This document shows positions 38,526 through 47,629 of a stretch of DNA of 64,000 nt, in pieces; within the stretch, counting starts at the first letter, position 1; each line of letters begins with the position of its first letter. The DNA comes from Streptomyces viridochromogenes DSM 40736 (GTDB lineage: Bacteria > Actinomycetota > Actinomycetes > Streptomycetales > Streptomycetaceae), in the NCBI RefSeq assembly GCF_000158955.1, contig NZ_GG657757.1, positions 4,298,775 through 4,362,774 of the forward strand, in the 5' to 3' direction. Both the position numbers and the translations under genes were made by a program. The notes under the pieces were generated by a model. That model was given only the letters and a program-made list of their open reading frames with translations. It did not search any database and was not told the DNA's origin.

Positions 38526-40283
38526 ATGACGTTGCTCAAGGGGGCGCGGGAGCGCCGGGTGCGGACCGGCGAAGTCGAGTTGTGCGTTTCCGAGTTGGGG
38601 GATCCTCACCGGCCGACGGTGGTGCTGGTGCACGGCTACCCCGACAGCAAGGAGGTGTGGTCCGAAGTGGCCGCGCGGCTCGCCGGGCACTTCCACGTGG
38701 TGGCGTACGACGTCCGCGGCCACGGCCGGTCGACGGCCCCGCGGCCGCTGCGGGGCGGGTTCACGCTGGAGAAGCTGACGGACGACTTCCTGGCCGTCGC
38801 GGACGCGGTCAGCCCGGACCGGCCGGTGCACCTGGTCGGGCACGACTGGGGCTCGGTGCAGGCCTGGGAGTTCACCACCGTCAAGCGCACCGAGGGCCGT
38901 ATCGCCTCCTTCACCTCGATGTCCGGGCCGTCCCTCGACCACTTCGGCCACTGGATCAACAGCCGCGTGAAGCGGCCCACCCCGCGCCGGGTCGGGCAGC
39001 TCCTCGGGCAGGGCGCGCGGTCCTGGTACGTGTACCTGCTGCACACGCCCGTGCTGCCCGAGCTCGCCTGGCGCGGCCCGCTCGGCAGGCGCTGGCCGGG
39101 GATGCTGGAGCGCCTCGAGAAGGTGCCGGGCGACGGCTACCCGACCGCGTCGCTGCCCTCCGACGCGGCGCACGGGGCGTGGCTGTACCGGGACAACGTC
39201 CGGCCCCGGCTGCGCAGGCCACGCCTCGACGCGCACGCCCACGTGCCGGTGCAGATCGTCACGCCTCTGGAGGACCGCTTCCTTTCGGAGCGGCTCGACG
39301 AGGGACTGGAGCGGTGGGTCCCGCACCTGGTCCGGCGGACGCTTCCGGCGGGGCACTGGATCCCGCGCACCCGTCCCGACCAGCTGGGGAACTGGATCAC
39401 CGAGTTCGTGACGTCGGTCGAGGAGGGGCGGGCTCCGGTCGCGGCGAGCGGCAGGCACGCCGAGCGGTTCGGCGGGCAGCTCGTGCTGGTCACCGGGGCC
39501 GGGAGCGGCATCGGACGGGCGACGGCGCTCGCGTTCGCCCAGGCCGGAGCGCGCGTGGTGGCCGTCGACAGGAACGCCGAGGCGGCGGTCCGCACCGCCG
39601 AGTCCGCCCGGCGCGCGGGCGCCCCGGCGGCCTGGGCGGAGACGGCCGACGTCTCCGACGAGCAGGCCGTGGAGAAGCTCGCCGAGAAGGTCGGCAGAGA
39701 GTACGGCGTGGTGGACGTCCTCGTGAACAACGCCGGGATCGGACTGTCCGGTTCCTTCTTCGCCACCACGTCCGAGGACTGGCGGAAGGTCCTCGACGTC
39801 AATCTGTGGGGCGTGATCCACGGCTGCCGGCTCTTCGGCCGGCGGATGGCCGAGCGCGGGCAGGGCGGCCACATCGTCAACGTGGCGTCGGCGGCGGCGT
39901 ACCAGCCGTCCCGGGCGCTGCCCGCCTACAGCACCTCCAAGGCGGCCGTGCTGATGCTCAGCGAGTGCCTGCGCGCGGAGCTCGCCGGTCAGGGCATCGG
40001 CGTGACGGCGGTGTGCCCCGGCATCGTCAACACCGCCATCACGTCCACGGCGCACTTCGCCGGGGTCGACGCCGGTGAGGAGAAGCGGCTCCGGCAGCGC
40101 GCCACCCGTCTGTACGGGCTGCGGAACTATCCTCCGGAGAAGGTCGCCGTGGCGATTCTGCGGGCGGTGGCACGCAACGAGGCGGTGGTGCCGGTGACGC
40201 CGGAGGCGCGGAGTGCTCGGGTGCTGGCGCGCTTCGCACCGGGGCTGCTGCGAGGCATCGCGCGCATGAAACCGCCGGTCTGA
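38526..40283 (+). CDS. Alpha/beta hydrolase fused to a short-chain dehydrogenase, 585 aa
   Basis: Residues 1-310 are an epoxide-hydrolase-like alpha/beta hydrolase: 'VVLVHGYPDSKEVW' (oxyanion region), 'GHDWGSVQAW' with an Asp at the nucleophile elbow, and His in 'PAGHWIPRTRP'. Residues 320-585 are a classical SDR: 'VTGAGSGIGRATALAF', 'VLVNNAGIG', and 'YSTSK' (Y-x3-K). The pairing of epoxide or ester hydrolysis with alcohol oxidation in one chain is a known but uncharacterised arrangement in actinomycetes. Substrate not inferable. Confidence 0.9.
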   Translation: MTLLKGARERRVRTGEVELCVSELGDPHRPTVVLVHGYPDSKEVWSEVAARLAGHFHVVAYDVRGHGRSTAPRPLRGGFTLEKLTDDFLAVADAVSPDRPVHLVGHDWGSVQAWEFTTVKRTEGRIASFTSMSGPSLDHFGHWINSRVKRPTPRRVGQLLGQGARSWYVYLLHTPVLPELAWRGPLGRRWPGMLERLEKVPGDGYPTASLPSDAAHGAWLYRDNVRPRLRRPRLDAHAHVPVQIVTPLEDRFLSERLDEGLERWVPHLVRRTLPAGHWIPRTRPDQLGNWITEFVTSVEEGRAPVAASGRHAERFGGQLVLVTGAGSGIGRATALAFAQAGARVVAVDRNAEAAVRTAESARRAGAPAAWAETADVSDEQAVEKLAEKVGREYGVVDVLVNNAGIGLSGSFFATTSEDWRKVLDVNLWGVIHGCRLFGRRMAERGQGGHIVNVASAAAYQPSRALPAYSTSKAAVLMLSECLRAELAGQGIGVTAVCPGIVNTAITSTAHFAGVDAGEEKRLRQRATRLYGLRNYPPEKVAVAILRAVARNEAVVPVTPEARSARVLARFAPGLLRGIARMKPPV

Positions 40284-40313
40284 CGGGCCCAAGAACCGTG
40301 AAGTGAAGGCCAG

Positions 40314-40367
40314 TTGTCCACAGAATCGCCAATTCCCCTGTGGATAACACCACTTGGTTGTGGATCA
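40314..40367. other. DnaA-box cluster before kptA
   Basis: TTGTCCACA (40314-40322) and TGTGGATAA (40339-40347) are exact boxes; TGTGGATCA (40359-40367) has one mismatch. Boxes lie in the gap between the hydrolase-SDR gene and kptA. Confidence 0.7.
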
Positions 40368-40423
40368 AACCTCTGTACTGAAACTCGATCGCGTGATTCA
40401 CGTCTCTCCCGCACCCTGGTGGC

Positions 40424-40972
40424 ATGGACGAGAGACGCACCGTCAAGGTGTCGAAGTACCTGTCGAAGCATCTGCGGCACCAGCCGGAACGGATCGGACT
40501 GACCCTCGACGAAGGCGGCTGGGTCGAGATCGACACCCTGATCGGCGCGGCCGCCACGCACGGCTTCCGGTTCACCCGCGACGAACTGGACCATGTCGTC
40601 GCCACCAACGACAAGCGGCGATTCGCCGTCGAGGGCACCCGGATCCGCGCCAGTCAGGGCCACAGTGTCGAGGTCGACCTGGGCCTGCCGCCGGCCACCC
40701 CGCCCGCGTACCTGTACCACGGCACCGTCGCCCGCCACCTGGACGCGATCCGGGCCGAGGGCCTCAGGCCGATGGACCGGCATGCCGTGCACCTCTCACC
40801 CGACCGCGAGACGGCGACCCGGGTCGGCGCCCGCCGCGGCCGGCCGATCGTGCTGACGGTGGACGCGGCCGCCATGCAGCGCGACGGCCATGTCTTCCAT
40901 GTGAGCGCGAACGGCGTGTGGCTGACCCAGGCCGTGCCGCCGCCGTATCTGCGCCTCCCCGAGCCGCGCTGA
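40424..40972 (+). CDS. kptA: RNA 2'-phosphotransferase (Tpt1/KptA), 182 aa
   Basis: 'VSKYLSKHLRHQPERIGL' (Arg and His of the first catalytic motif), 'LDEGGWVEIDTLI', 'LYHGTVARHLDAI' and 'GLRPMDRHAVHLS' are hallmark motifs. The enzyme transfers an RNA 2'-phosphate to NAD+. Bacteria lack the yeast-like tRNA splicing that makes this phosphate, so the biological substrate is unclear. Length is standard. A parS site lies 33 bp after the stop. Confidence 0.95.
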   Translation: MDERRTVKVSKYLSKHLRHQPERIGLTLDEGGWVEIDTLIGAAATHGFRFTRDELDHVVATNDKRRFAVEGTRIRASQGHSVEVDLGLPPATPPAYLYHGTVARHLDAIRAEGLRPMDRHAVHLSPDRETATRVGARRGRPIVLTVDAAAMQRDGHVFHVSANGVWLTQAVPPPYLRLPEPR

Positions 40973-41004
40973 CCCGCTGCGCGCGCCCCGCGACTCACGG
41001 TCAC

Positions 41005-41020
41005 TGTTTCACGTGAAACA
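41005..41020. other. parS site
   Basis: TGTTTCACGTGAAACA, exact 16-bp match, in the gap between kptA and the flavin-dependent oxidoreductase gene. Confidence 0.92.
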
Positions 41021-41056
41021 CGGGTGACCCCCGGGGGCTCCCTTACGCTCGATGCC

Positions 41057-41959
41057 ATGAGTCTGCGTCTGAGCACCGTGATCCTCCCCTACCGCCGTTG
41101 GCACGAAGGCGGCCGTGCGGCCTGGACCCGTGCCGAGCAGCTCGGCTTCCACACCGCGTACACCTACGACCATCTGTCCTGGCGTACCTTCCGGGACGGC
41201 CCGTGGTTCGGCGCCGTGCCGACGCTCACCGCCGCCGCGGCCAGCACCGACCGGCTGCGGCTGGGCACGCTGGTGACCTCGCCGAACTTCCGGCACCCGG
41301 TGACCCTCGCCAAGGAACTGATCTCCCTCGACGACATCTCCGGTGGACGGATCACGCTGGGTATAGGCGCGGGCGGCACCGGCTTCGACGCCACCGCGCT
41401 CGGCCAGGACCCGTGGACCCCACGCGAGCGGGCCGACCGCTTCGCGGAGTTCGTCCCGCTGCTCGACCGGCTGCTCAGCGAGGACTGCGTGTCGTACGAG
41501 GGCGACTTCTACTCGGCGCACGAGGCACGGAACATCCCCGGCTGTGTGCAGCGCCCCAGGCTGCCGTTCGCGGTGGCCGCGACCGGGCCGCGCGGGCTGC
41601 GGCTGGCCGCCCGGCACGGGCAGGCGTGGGTGACCACCGGCGACCCCAAGCTGTTCGAGAACGGCACCCCTGAGCAGTCGGTTCAGGCCATCCGCCGTCA
41701 GACGGAGAAGCTCGCCGACATCTGCGCCGAGGTCGGGCGGGACATGACCGGCCTCGACAAGGTCCTGCTCACCGGTTTCACCCCGGACCGCAGCGCCCCG
41801 CTCCGGTCCCTGGACGCCTTCGTCGACTTCGCCGGGCGGCACGCTGAGCTCGGCTTCACGGAGCTCGTGGTCCACTGGCCCATTCCCGACTCGAACTTCG
41901 CGGCGGACGAGAAGGTCTTCGAACAGATCGCCATGGAGGCCCCGGCGCAACTGCGCTGA
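41057..41959 (+). CDS. LLM-class flavin-dependent oxidoreductase, 300 aa
   Basis: TIM-barrel luciferase-like features are 'AEQLGFHTAYTYDHLSWR', 'RLRLGTLVTSPNFRHPVTLA', 'LDDISGGRITLGIGAGGTGF' and 'PRLPFAVAATGPRGLRLAAR'. Members use reduced FMN or F420; the cofactor cannot be told from these motifs. ATG 41057 lies 36 bp after parS. Confidence 0.9.
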   Translation: MSLRLSTVILPYRRWHEGGRAAWTRAEQLGFHTAYTYDHLSWRTFRDGPWFGAVPTLTAAAASTDRLRLGTLVTSPNFRHPVTLAKELISLDDISGGRITLGIGAGGTGFDATALGQDPWTPRERADRFAEFVPLLDRLLSEDCVSYEGDFYSAHEARNIPGCVQRPRLPFAVAATGPRGLRLAARHGQAWVTTGDPKLFENGTPEQSVQAIRRQTEKLADICAEVGRDMTGLDKVLLTGFTPDRSAPLRSLDAFVDFAGRHAELGFTELVVHWPIPDSNFAADEKVFEQIAMEAPAQLR

Positions 41960-42063
41960 GGCCCTGCGGGCGGCTTCCCCGGGAGAGCGCAGGTGAGGAC
42001 GGTATCCACTCACCTGTGCGGACTCCCGCACGACCGTGCAGGCATATGCGGGACAATGGCCGG

Positions 42064-42933
42064 GTGACCTCAGCGACCCGAGAGCCCGAGACCGCGGCCG
42101 AGACCCTCCCGCCGCGTCTGATCGCCACCGACCTCGACGGCACCCTGCTGCGGGACGACAAGTCGGTGTCTCCGCGTACGGTCGCCGCGCTGGCCGCCGC
42201 CGAGGAGGCGGGCATCGAGGTCTTCTTCGTCACCGGCCGCCCGGCCCGCTGGATGGACGTCGTCAGCGACCATGTCCACGGGCACGGCCTGGCGATCTGC
42301 GGCAACGGCGCGGCCGTGGTCGACCTGCACGGCGGCCCCGGCGCCCACCGGTTCGTCAAGGTGCGCGAGCTGGCACGGGAGAACGCCCTGGACGCCGTAC
42401 GGCTGCTGCGCGAGGCGGCGCCGGGCACGGTGTACGCGGTGGAGCAGACGTACGGCTTCTACCAGGAGCCGGCCTATCCGAAGCTGCACATGGAGATCCC
42501 CGACAGCCTCGCTCCGGCCGAGGAGTTGCTGTCGGCGGACCATCCGGCGGCGGGCGAGCCGGTGCTGAAGATCCTCGCCTACCACCCCGACCTGGACCCC
42601 GACGCCTTCCTGACCCTGGCCCGGCTCGCCATCGGCGACCGCGCCGGCGTGACCCGCTCCAGCCCCAGCGCACTGCTGGAGATCAGCGGTCCCGGGGTGT
42701 CCAAGGCCAGCACGCTCGCCCTGTGCTGTGCCGAGCGCGGCATCTCGCACGAGCAGGTCGTCGCCTTCGGTGACATGCCCAACGACGTGGAGATGCTGAC
42801 CTGGGCGGGCCGGTCGTACGCGATGGGCAACGCCCACCCGGACGTGATCGCCGCGGCCTCGGGGCGGACGGTCGCGAACAACGAGGACGGCGTGGCGATC
42901 GTGATCGAGCGGCTGCTGGGGGAGCTTCCTTAG
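42064..42933 (+). CDS. Cof-type HAD-superfamily phosphatase, 289 aa
   Basis: Motifs are 'LIATDLDGTLLRDDKSVSP', 'FFVTGRPARW', 'GVSKASTLALCC' and 'VVAFGDMPNDVEMLTWAGRS', as in the paralogue at 33221-34039. GTG 42064 is preferred over ATG 42016. Sugar or nucleotide phosphatase; substrate unknown. It converges with the M23 peptidase gene. Confidence 0.9.
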   Translation: MTSATREPETAAETLPPRLIATDLDGTLLRDDKSVSPRTVAALAAAEEAGIEVFFVTGRPARWMDVVSDHVHGHGLAICGNGAAVVDLHGGPGAHRFVKVRELARENALDAVRLLREAAPGTVYAVEQTYGFYQEPAYPKLHMEIPDSLAPAEELLSADHPAAGEPVLKILAYHPDLDPDAFLTLARLAIGDRAGVTRSSPSALLEISGPGVSKASTLALCCAERGISHEQVVAFGDMPNDVEMLTWAGRSYAMGNAHPDVIAAASGRTVANNEDGVAIVIERLLGELP

Positions 42934-42949
42934 CCTTCGCACGGCCGCC

Positions 42950-44008
42950 TCAGAGCGTCACCCCTCGTTCCTCCAGCCACGACACCGGGTTCACCGCGGA
43001 GCCCATCTCCGGTGTGACCCGGGTCTCGAAGTGCAGGTGCGGGCCGGTGGAGTTGCCGGTGGTGCCCGACTGGCCGATCCACTGGCCGGGGCGGACATGC
43101 TGGCCCTGGTCGACCGCGACGGACGCGAGATGGGCGTACTGCGTGTAGTAGCCGCCCGCGTGCTTGAGCACGATCTCGATGCCGAAGGGCCCGCCGCAGG
43201 ACACCCTCTCCACCCGGCCCGTGCCCACGGCCCGCACCGGTGTGCCGATCGGCACCGCGAAGTCCTGCCCCGTGTGCCGGCTCGCCCAGCGCGATCCGCC
43301 GCTGCCGAACGACGCGGACAGCTCGTACGTCTCCACCGGCGCGACCCACGCGGTGGTGAACCCCGTCTCCGGCTCGTCGAGCCGGACGGCCCCCCGGCAC
43401 GCCCCGGCGGCGACCGAGGCGTCCGCCTGCCTCTGAAGCCGTGTGCGTGCCGTCTCGAGCTTCCGCTCGATGCCCGCCTTCAGACGGGCGAGTTGGGTGT
43501 TCCGCCGGTCCAGCGCCTGCCACTGGGCCGCGGCCTCGGCCTCGTCCGCGGCGAGCCGCGTCTCGGCACGACGGCTCTTGGCGATCGCGTTGTTCACGGC
43601 GAGGTCCGCCTGCGAGAAGGCGTGCTGACCGCGCATCAGGTCCTCGGGGCTGCCGGCGAGGATCATCTGCGCGGCCACCGGCAGCCCACCGCTGCCCCGG
43701 TACTGGGCGCGGGCGATCCGGCCCAGGTCCTCGTGCAGGCCGGCGATGTGCCGCCGCTGGCGGTCCAGCAGCTTCTCCGCCCGCTGGGCCCGGGCCCGTT
43801 GCGCCTCTGCCCTCTTGCGCCCCGTCTCGTACTGCTGCGTCGCCACCGCGGCCTCCTCGTACAGCCGCGCCACCTCGGCGCTGACACCCGAGTCCCCGGC
43901 ACCACGGCTCCCGTGCCGCCTGTCCGCCGCGGTGGGCCGGGCCGCCAGGACGGCCAAGGCGCACAGCAGTACCGGAACGAGCAGCCGATGACGGCGGTAT
44001 GAGCGCAT
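42950..44008 (-). CDS. Secreted M23 family metallopeptidase, 352 aa
   Basis: A Sec signal ('LLVPVLLCALAVLAARPTAA') is followed by a long coiled coil (about 45-200, rich in Ala, Arg, Glu) and an M23 LytM domain with 'ASRHTGQDFAVPIGTPV' (H-x3-D) and 'GPHLHFETRV' (H-x-H). The fold should cleave peptide crosslinks in peptidoglycan; the coiled coil suggests an EnvC-like or NlpD-like arrangement. Function in division or branching is an inference. Confidence 0.92.
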   Translation of the reverse strand: MRSYRRHRLLVPVLLCALAVLAARPTAADRRHGSRGAGDSGVSAEVARLYEEAAVATQQYETGRKRAEAQRARAQRAEKLLDRQRRHIAGLHEDLGRIARAQYRGSGGLPVAAQMILAGSPEDLMRGQHAFSQADLAVNNAIAKSRRAETRLAADEAEAAAQWQALDRRNTQLARLKAGIERKLETARTRLQRQADASVAAGACRGAVRLDEPETGFTTAWVAPVETYELSASFGSGGSRWASRHTGQDFAVPIGTPVRAVGTGRVERVSCGGPFGIEIVLKHAGGYYTQYAHLASVAVDQGQHVRPGQWIGQSGTTGNSTGPHLHFETRVTPEMGSAVNPVSWLEERGVTL

Positions 44009-44125
44009 GTCAGTGATCGTCGCCCGGCCTCGGCGCCCCGGTCCTGTTCACGTCGTACGGCTGGGGGACCGGGTGCCCCGAATGGATCAGTGCGCGCGAG
44101 CCGCCCCGGCGGGGGCTGCGGACCG

Positions 44126-47100
44126 CTACCGCGCTCCCGCCAGTTCCTCCGACGCCGCCTCCCGCGCCGCCATCTCCCGCAGCGGCCCGTCCGCCGCCAC
44201 CAGCTCCGCATAGGCCCCGCGCTGCGCCACACGTCCCTGGTCCAGCACGATCACCTCGTCCACCGCGCCCAGACCCGCCAGCCGGTGCGTGATGAGCAGC
44301 GTCGTACGGCCCTCGGTGGCGGCCAGCAGGTCGGCGGTGAGCGCGTCGGCGGTCGGCAGGTCGAGGTGCTCGGCGGGCTCGTCGAGCACCAGGACGGGGA
44401 AGTCGGCGAGCAGCGCGCGGGCCAGCGCCAGCCGCTGCCGCTGCCCTCCGGACAGCCGGGCCCCGTGCTCGCCGACGAGCGTGTCGAGCCCGTCGGGCAG
44501 GCTGTCGGCCCAGTCCAGCAGCCGGGCCCGGCCGAGTGCGGCACGCAGCGCGCCCTCGGTGGCGCCCTTCCTGGCGAGCAGCAGGTTCTCGCGCAGCGAG
44601 CTGTCGAAGAGGTGCGCGTCCTGCGCGCACAGCCCGACGAGCCTGCGTACGTCGTCACTGTCCAGCGCGTACGCGTCCACGCCGGCCAGTGTGTACGAGC
44701 CCGCGTCCGTCTCGAGGAAGCGCAGCAGTACCTGCGCCAGGGTCGTCTTGCCGGAGCCGGAGGGGCCGACCACGGCGACCCGGCGGCCCTCCTCGAGGGT
44801 CAGGTCCAGTCCGGCGAGCGCGTCCCGGTCCTGCCCGGCGTACCGGGCGACCAGCCCCTTGAGCGCCACCGGGAACGGCGACGCGGGTGCCTGCCGAGGC
44901 CGCTCCGGCTCCCGCACGGGCTCCGGGGCGTCCAGCACCTCGTACACCCGCTCGGCGCTCCGGCGCACCCGCTGCCGGTACCGCACGGCGAGCGGCAGCC
45001 CGAGCACGGCCTCGAAGGCGGCCAGTGGGGTGAGGACGACCACGGCCATGGCCACGCCGTCCAGCCGCCCGGCCGCGACCGCCTGCGCTCCGACCAGGGC
45101 GGCGGCGGTGACCGTCAGGCCGGAGATCAGCGCGGTGAGCCCGTCGCCGAGTGCCGTGGCGGTGGCAGCGCGCGAGGCGATCCGGGTGAGCTGCCCGTCG
45201 GCCTCGCGGGCCTGGGCGGTCCGCGCGGGCAGGGCACCGGCGACGGTCAGTTCCGCGGTGCCGGTGAGCAGATCGGCCACCCGCGTCGCGAGCACACCGC
45301 GGGCGGGTGCCAGCCTGTGTTCGGCTCGGCGGGCGAACGCACCGGTGACCAGGGGCACGCCCAGGCCCGCCGCCAGCAGCCCGGCCGCGAGCACGGCACC
45401 GGCCTCCGGCAGCAGCCACGCCGTGAAGCCGACGGACGCGGCCGACACGACGACCGCCGCCCCGGCCGGCAGCAGCCACCGCAGCCAGTAGTCCTGCAAC
45501 GCGTCCACGTCCGCGACGAGCCGGGAGAGCAGGTCGCCCCGGCGGGCCCGGCGCAGACCGGCCGGCGCCAGCCGCTCCAGCCTGCGGAACACCGCGACCC
45601 TGGTGTCCGCCAGCATCCGCAGCACGGCGTCGTGCGAGACGAGCCGCTCGGCGTACCGGAACACGGCCCGTCCGATCCCGAAGGCGCGCGTGGCCGTCAC
45701 GGCCACCATGAGATAGAGCACGGGCGGCTGCTGTGAGGCCCGCGAGATCAGCCATCCGGACGTGGCCATGAGCCCGACGGCACTCCCGAGGGCGAGGCTG
45801 CCGAGCAGCAGCGCGAGTCCCAGCCGCCCGCGCCGGGGGCCGGACATGCCCCGGACCCGGGCGAGAAGGCCCCCTGAGGCGGTCTGCTGGAGCGATCCGG
45901 CCGGAGCGGGCAGCTCGGCCTCGGCAGGAGCGGCCCCGGCCTCAGCCCCTTGTGCGGCGGGGCGTGTCACAGGGACGGCCGTGGGCTCGGGCTCCGCCAG
46001 CCGCACCACCCGGTCCGCCACCCCCAGCAGTGCCGGCCGGTGCACCACCAGCAGCACCGTCCGACCGGCCGCCAGCCGCCGCACCGCCGCCACGACCTCG
46101 GCCTCGGTGGCCCCGTCCAGCGCTGCCGTCGGCTCGTCGAGCAGCAGCACCGGCCGGTCCGCGAGGAACGCCCGGGCCAGCGCGAGCCGCTGCCGCTGCC
46201 CTGCGGACAGCCCGGCCCCGTCCTCGCCGAGCACGGTGTCCAACCCCTCGGGCAGGGCGTCCACGAACTCCAGCGCCCCCGCGTCGCGCAGCGCCCGGCG
46301 TACGGCTTCGTCGTCGGCGGCGGGCCGCGCCAGCCGTACGTTCTCGGCGATCGTCCCGGCGTACAGGTGCGGCCGCTGCGGCACCCACGCGATCCGGGAA
46401 CGCCACTGCTCCAGGTCGGCGTCGGCGAGGTCGACTCCCCCGATCCGCACCCGTCCCTCGGCCGGTGGCACGAACCCGAGCAGGACCTGCAGCAGCGTCG
46501 ACTTGCCGGCACCGCTCGGCCCGACCAGCGCGACCGTCTCCCCGGGAGCCACGGTGAAGGACACGTCCGACACGGCCTCCGCGGACCGCCCCGGGTACCG
46601 GACGGTCACACCCTCGAAGGCCACCGCGCCCGTCGGCACGTCCCGCGAACCGGACACCGGCACGGGCGTCTCCAGGACGCCGAAGATCTCCTCGGCGGCG
46701 GCCAGCCCCTCCGCCGCCGCGTGGTACTGCGCCCCGACCTGCCGCAACGGCAGATACGCCTCCGGCGCCAGGATCAGGATGACCAGGCCGATGTACAGGT
46801 CCATCTCACCGTGCACCAGCCGCATGCCGATCGTCACGGCGACCAGCGCCACCGAGATCGTCGCGAGCAGCTCCAGCGCGAACGACGAGATGAAGGCGAT
46901 CCGCAGCGTCCGCATGGTCGCCCGCCGGTACTCGCCGGTGATCCGCCGGATCGACTCGGCCTGCGCCTTGGCACGGCCGAAGACCTTGAGCGTCGGCAGC
47001 CCCGCGACGACGTCCAGGAAGTGACCGGAGAGCCGGGAGAGCAGCCGCCACTGCCGGTCCATCCGGGACTGGGTGGCCCAGCCGATCAGCACCATGAAGA

Positions 47101-47626
47101 CCGGGATGAGCGGCAGGGTGCCGACGATGATGGCCGCGGAGACCCAGTCCTCGGTGACGATCCGAGCCAGCACCGCGACCGGCACGACCACCGCGAGACC
47201 CAGCTGCGGCAGATACCGCGAGAAGTAGTCGTCGAGGGCGTCGACGCCCCGGGTGGCGAGGGCGACCAGCGAACCCGTCCGCTGCCCGCTCAGCCACCCG
47301 GGCCCCAGCCGCACGGAACGCTCCAGCAGCCGCCCCCGCAGTTCGGACTTCACCGCCGCGCTCGCCCGGTGCGCGGCGAGCTCGGTGAGCCAGCCGACCA
47401 GCGCCCGCCCGGCCGCGACGGCGGCCAACCACAGCAGGGGAGTGCCGAGGTCGGCCACCGACATGCGGTGCTGGAACGCGCCGACCACCACTTCGGCGAT
47501 GAGCATCGCCTGTGCGATGACCAGCCCCGCCCCGACGGCCCCCAGGGCGACGACCGCCACCAGGAAGACCCGGGTGGCACGGGCGTACCGGAGCAGACGC
47601 GGATCGATTGGTTTCACGTGAAACAC
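44126..47626 (-). CDS. cydDC: Fused CydD-CydC thiol/heme ABC exporter, 1166 aa
   Basis: Two full ABC exporter halves are joined: half 1 has spans, Walker A 'GPSGAGKSTL', 'LSAGQRQRLALARAFLADRP' and Walker B 'VLLLDEPTAALD'; a Pro/Ala/Glu linker (about 560-590) leads to half 2 with 'GPSGSGKTTL', 'LSGGQRQRLALARALLADFP' and 'VLVLDEPAEHLD'. CydDC exports reduced thiols and is needed to assemble cytochrome bd. Start GTG 47626 lies inside a parS site. It lies 3 bp after cydB. Confidence 0.95.
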   Translation of the reverse strand: MFHVKPIDPRLLRYARATRVFLVAVVALGAVGAGLVIAQAMLIAEVVVGAFQHRMSVADLGTPLLWLAAVAAGRALVGWLTELAAHRASAAVKSELRGRLLERSVRLGPGWLSGQRTGSLVALATRGVDALDDYFSRYLPQLGLAVVVPVAVLARIVTEDWVSAAIIVGTLPLIPVFMVLIGWATQSRMDRQWRLLSRLSGHFLDVVAGLPTLKVFGRAKAQAESIRRITGEYRRATMRTLRIAFISSFALELLATISVALVAVTIGMRLVHGEMDLYIGLVILILAPEAYLPLRQVGAQYHAAAEGLAAAEEIFGVLETPVPVSGSRDVPTGAVAFEGVTVRYPGRSAEAVSDVSFTVAPGETVALVGPSGAGKSTLLQVLLGFVPPAEGRVRIGGVDLADADLEQWRSRIAWVPQRPHLYAGTIAENVRLARPAADDEAVRRALRDAGALEFVDALPEGLDTVLGEDGAGLSAGQRQRLALARAFLADRPVLLLDEPTAALDGATEAEVVAAVRRLAAGRTVLLVVHRPALLGVADRVVRLAEPEPTAVPVTRPAAQGAEAGAAPAEAELPAPAGSLQQTASGGLLARVRGMSGPRRGRLGLALLLGSLALGSAVGLMATSGWLISRASQQPPVLYLMVAVTATRAFGIGRAVFRYAERLVSHDAVLRMLADTRVAVFRRLERLAPAGLRRARRGDLLSRLVADVDALQDYWLRWLLPAGAAVVVSAASVGFTAWLLPEAGAVLAAGLLAAGLGVPLVTGAFARRAEHRLAPARGVLATRVADLLTGTAELTVAGALPARTAQAREADGQLTRIASRAATATALGDGLTALISGLTVTAAALVGAQAVAAGRLDGVAMAVVVLTPLAAFEAVLGLPLAVRYRQRVRRSAERVYEVLDAPEPVREPERPRQAPASPFPVALKGLVARYAGQDRDALAGLDLTLEEGRRVAVVGPSGSGKTTLAQVLLRFLETDAGSYTLAGVDAYALDSDDVRRLVGLCAQDAHLFDSSLRENLLLARKGATEGALRAALGRARLLDWADSLPDGLDTLVGEHGARLSGGQRQRLALARALLADFPVLVLDEPAEHLDLPTADALTADLLAATEGRTTLLITHRLAGLGAVDEVIVLDQGRVAQRGAYAELVAADGPLREMAAREAASEELAGAR
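47610..47625. other. parS site overlapping the start of cydDC
   Basis: GGTTTCACGTGAAACA contains the exact 14-bp parS core GTTTCACGTGAAAC (47611-47624). On the minus strand the site encodes the first residues 'MFHVKP' of CydDC, so the ParB site and the coding start share bases. Confidence 0.88.
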
Positions 47627-47629
47627 ACC

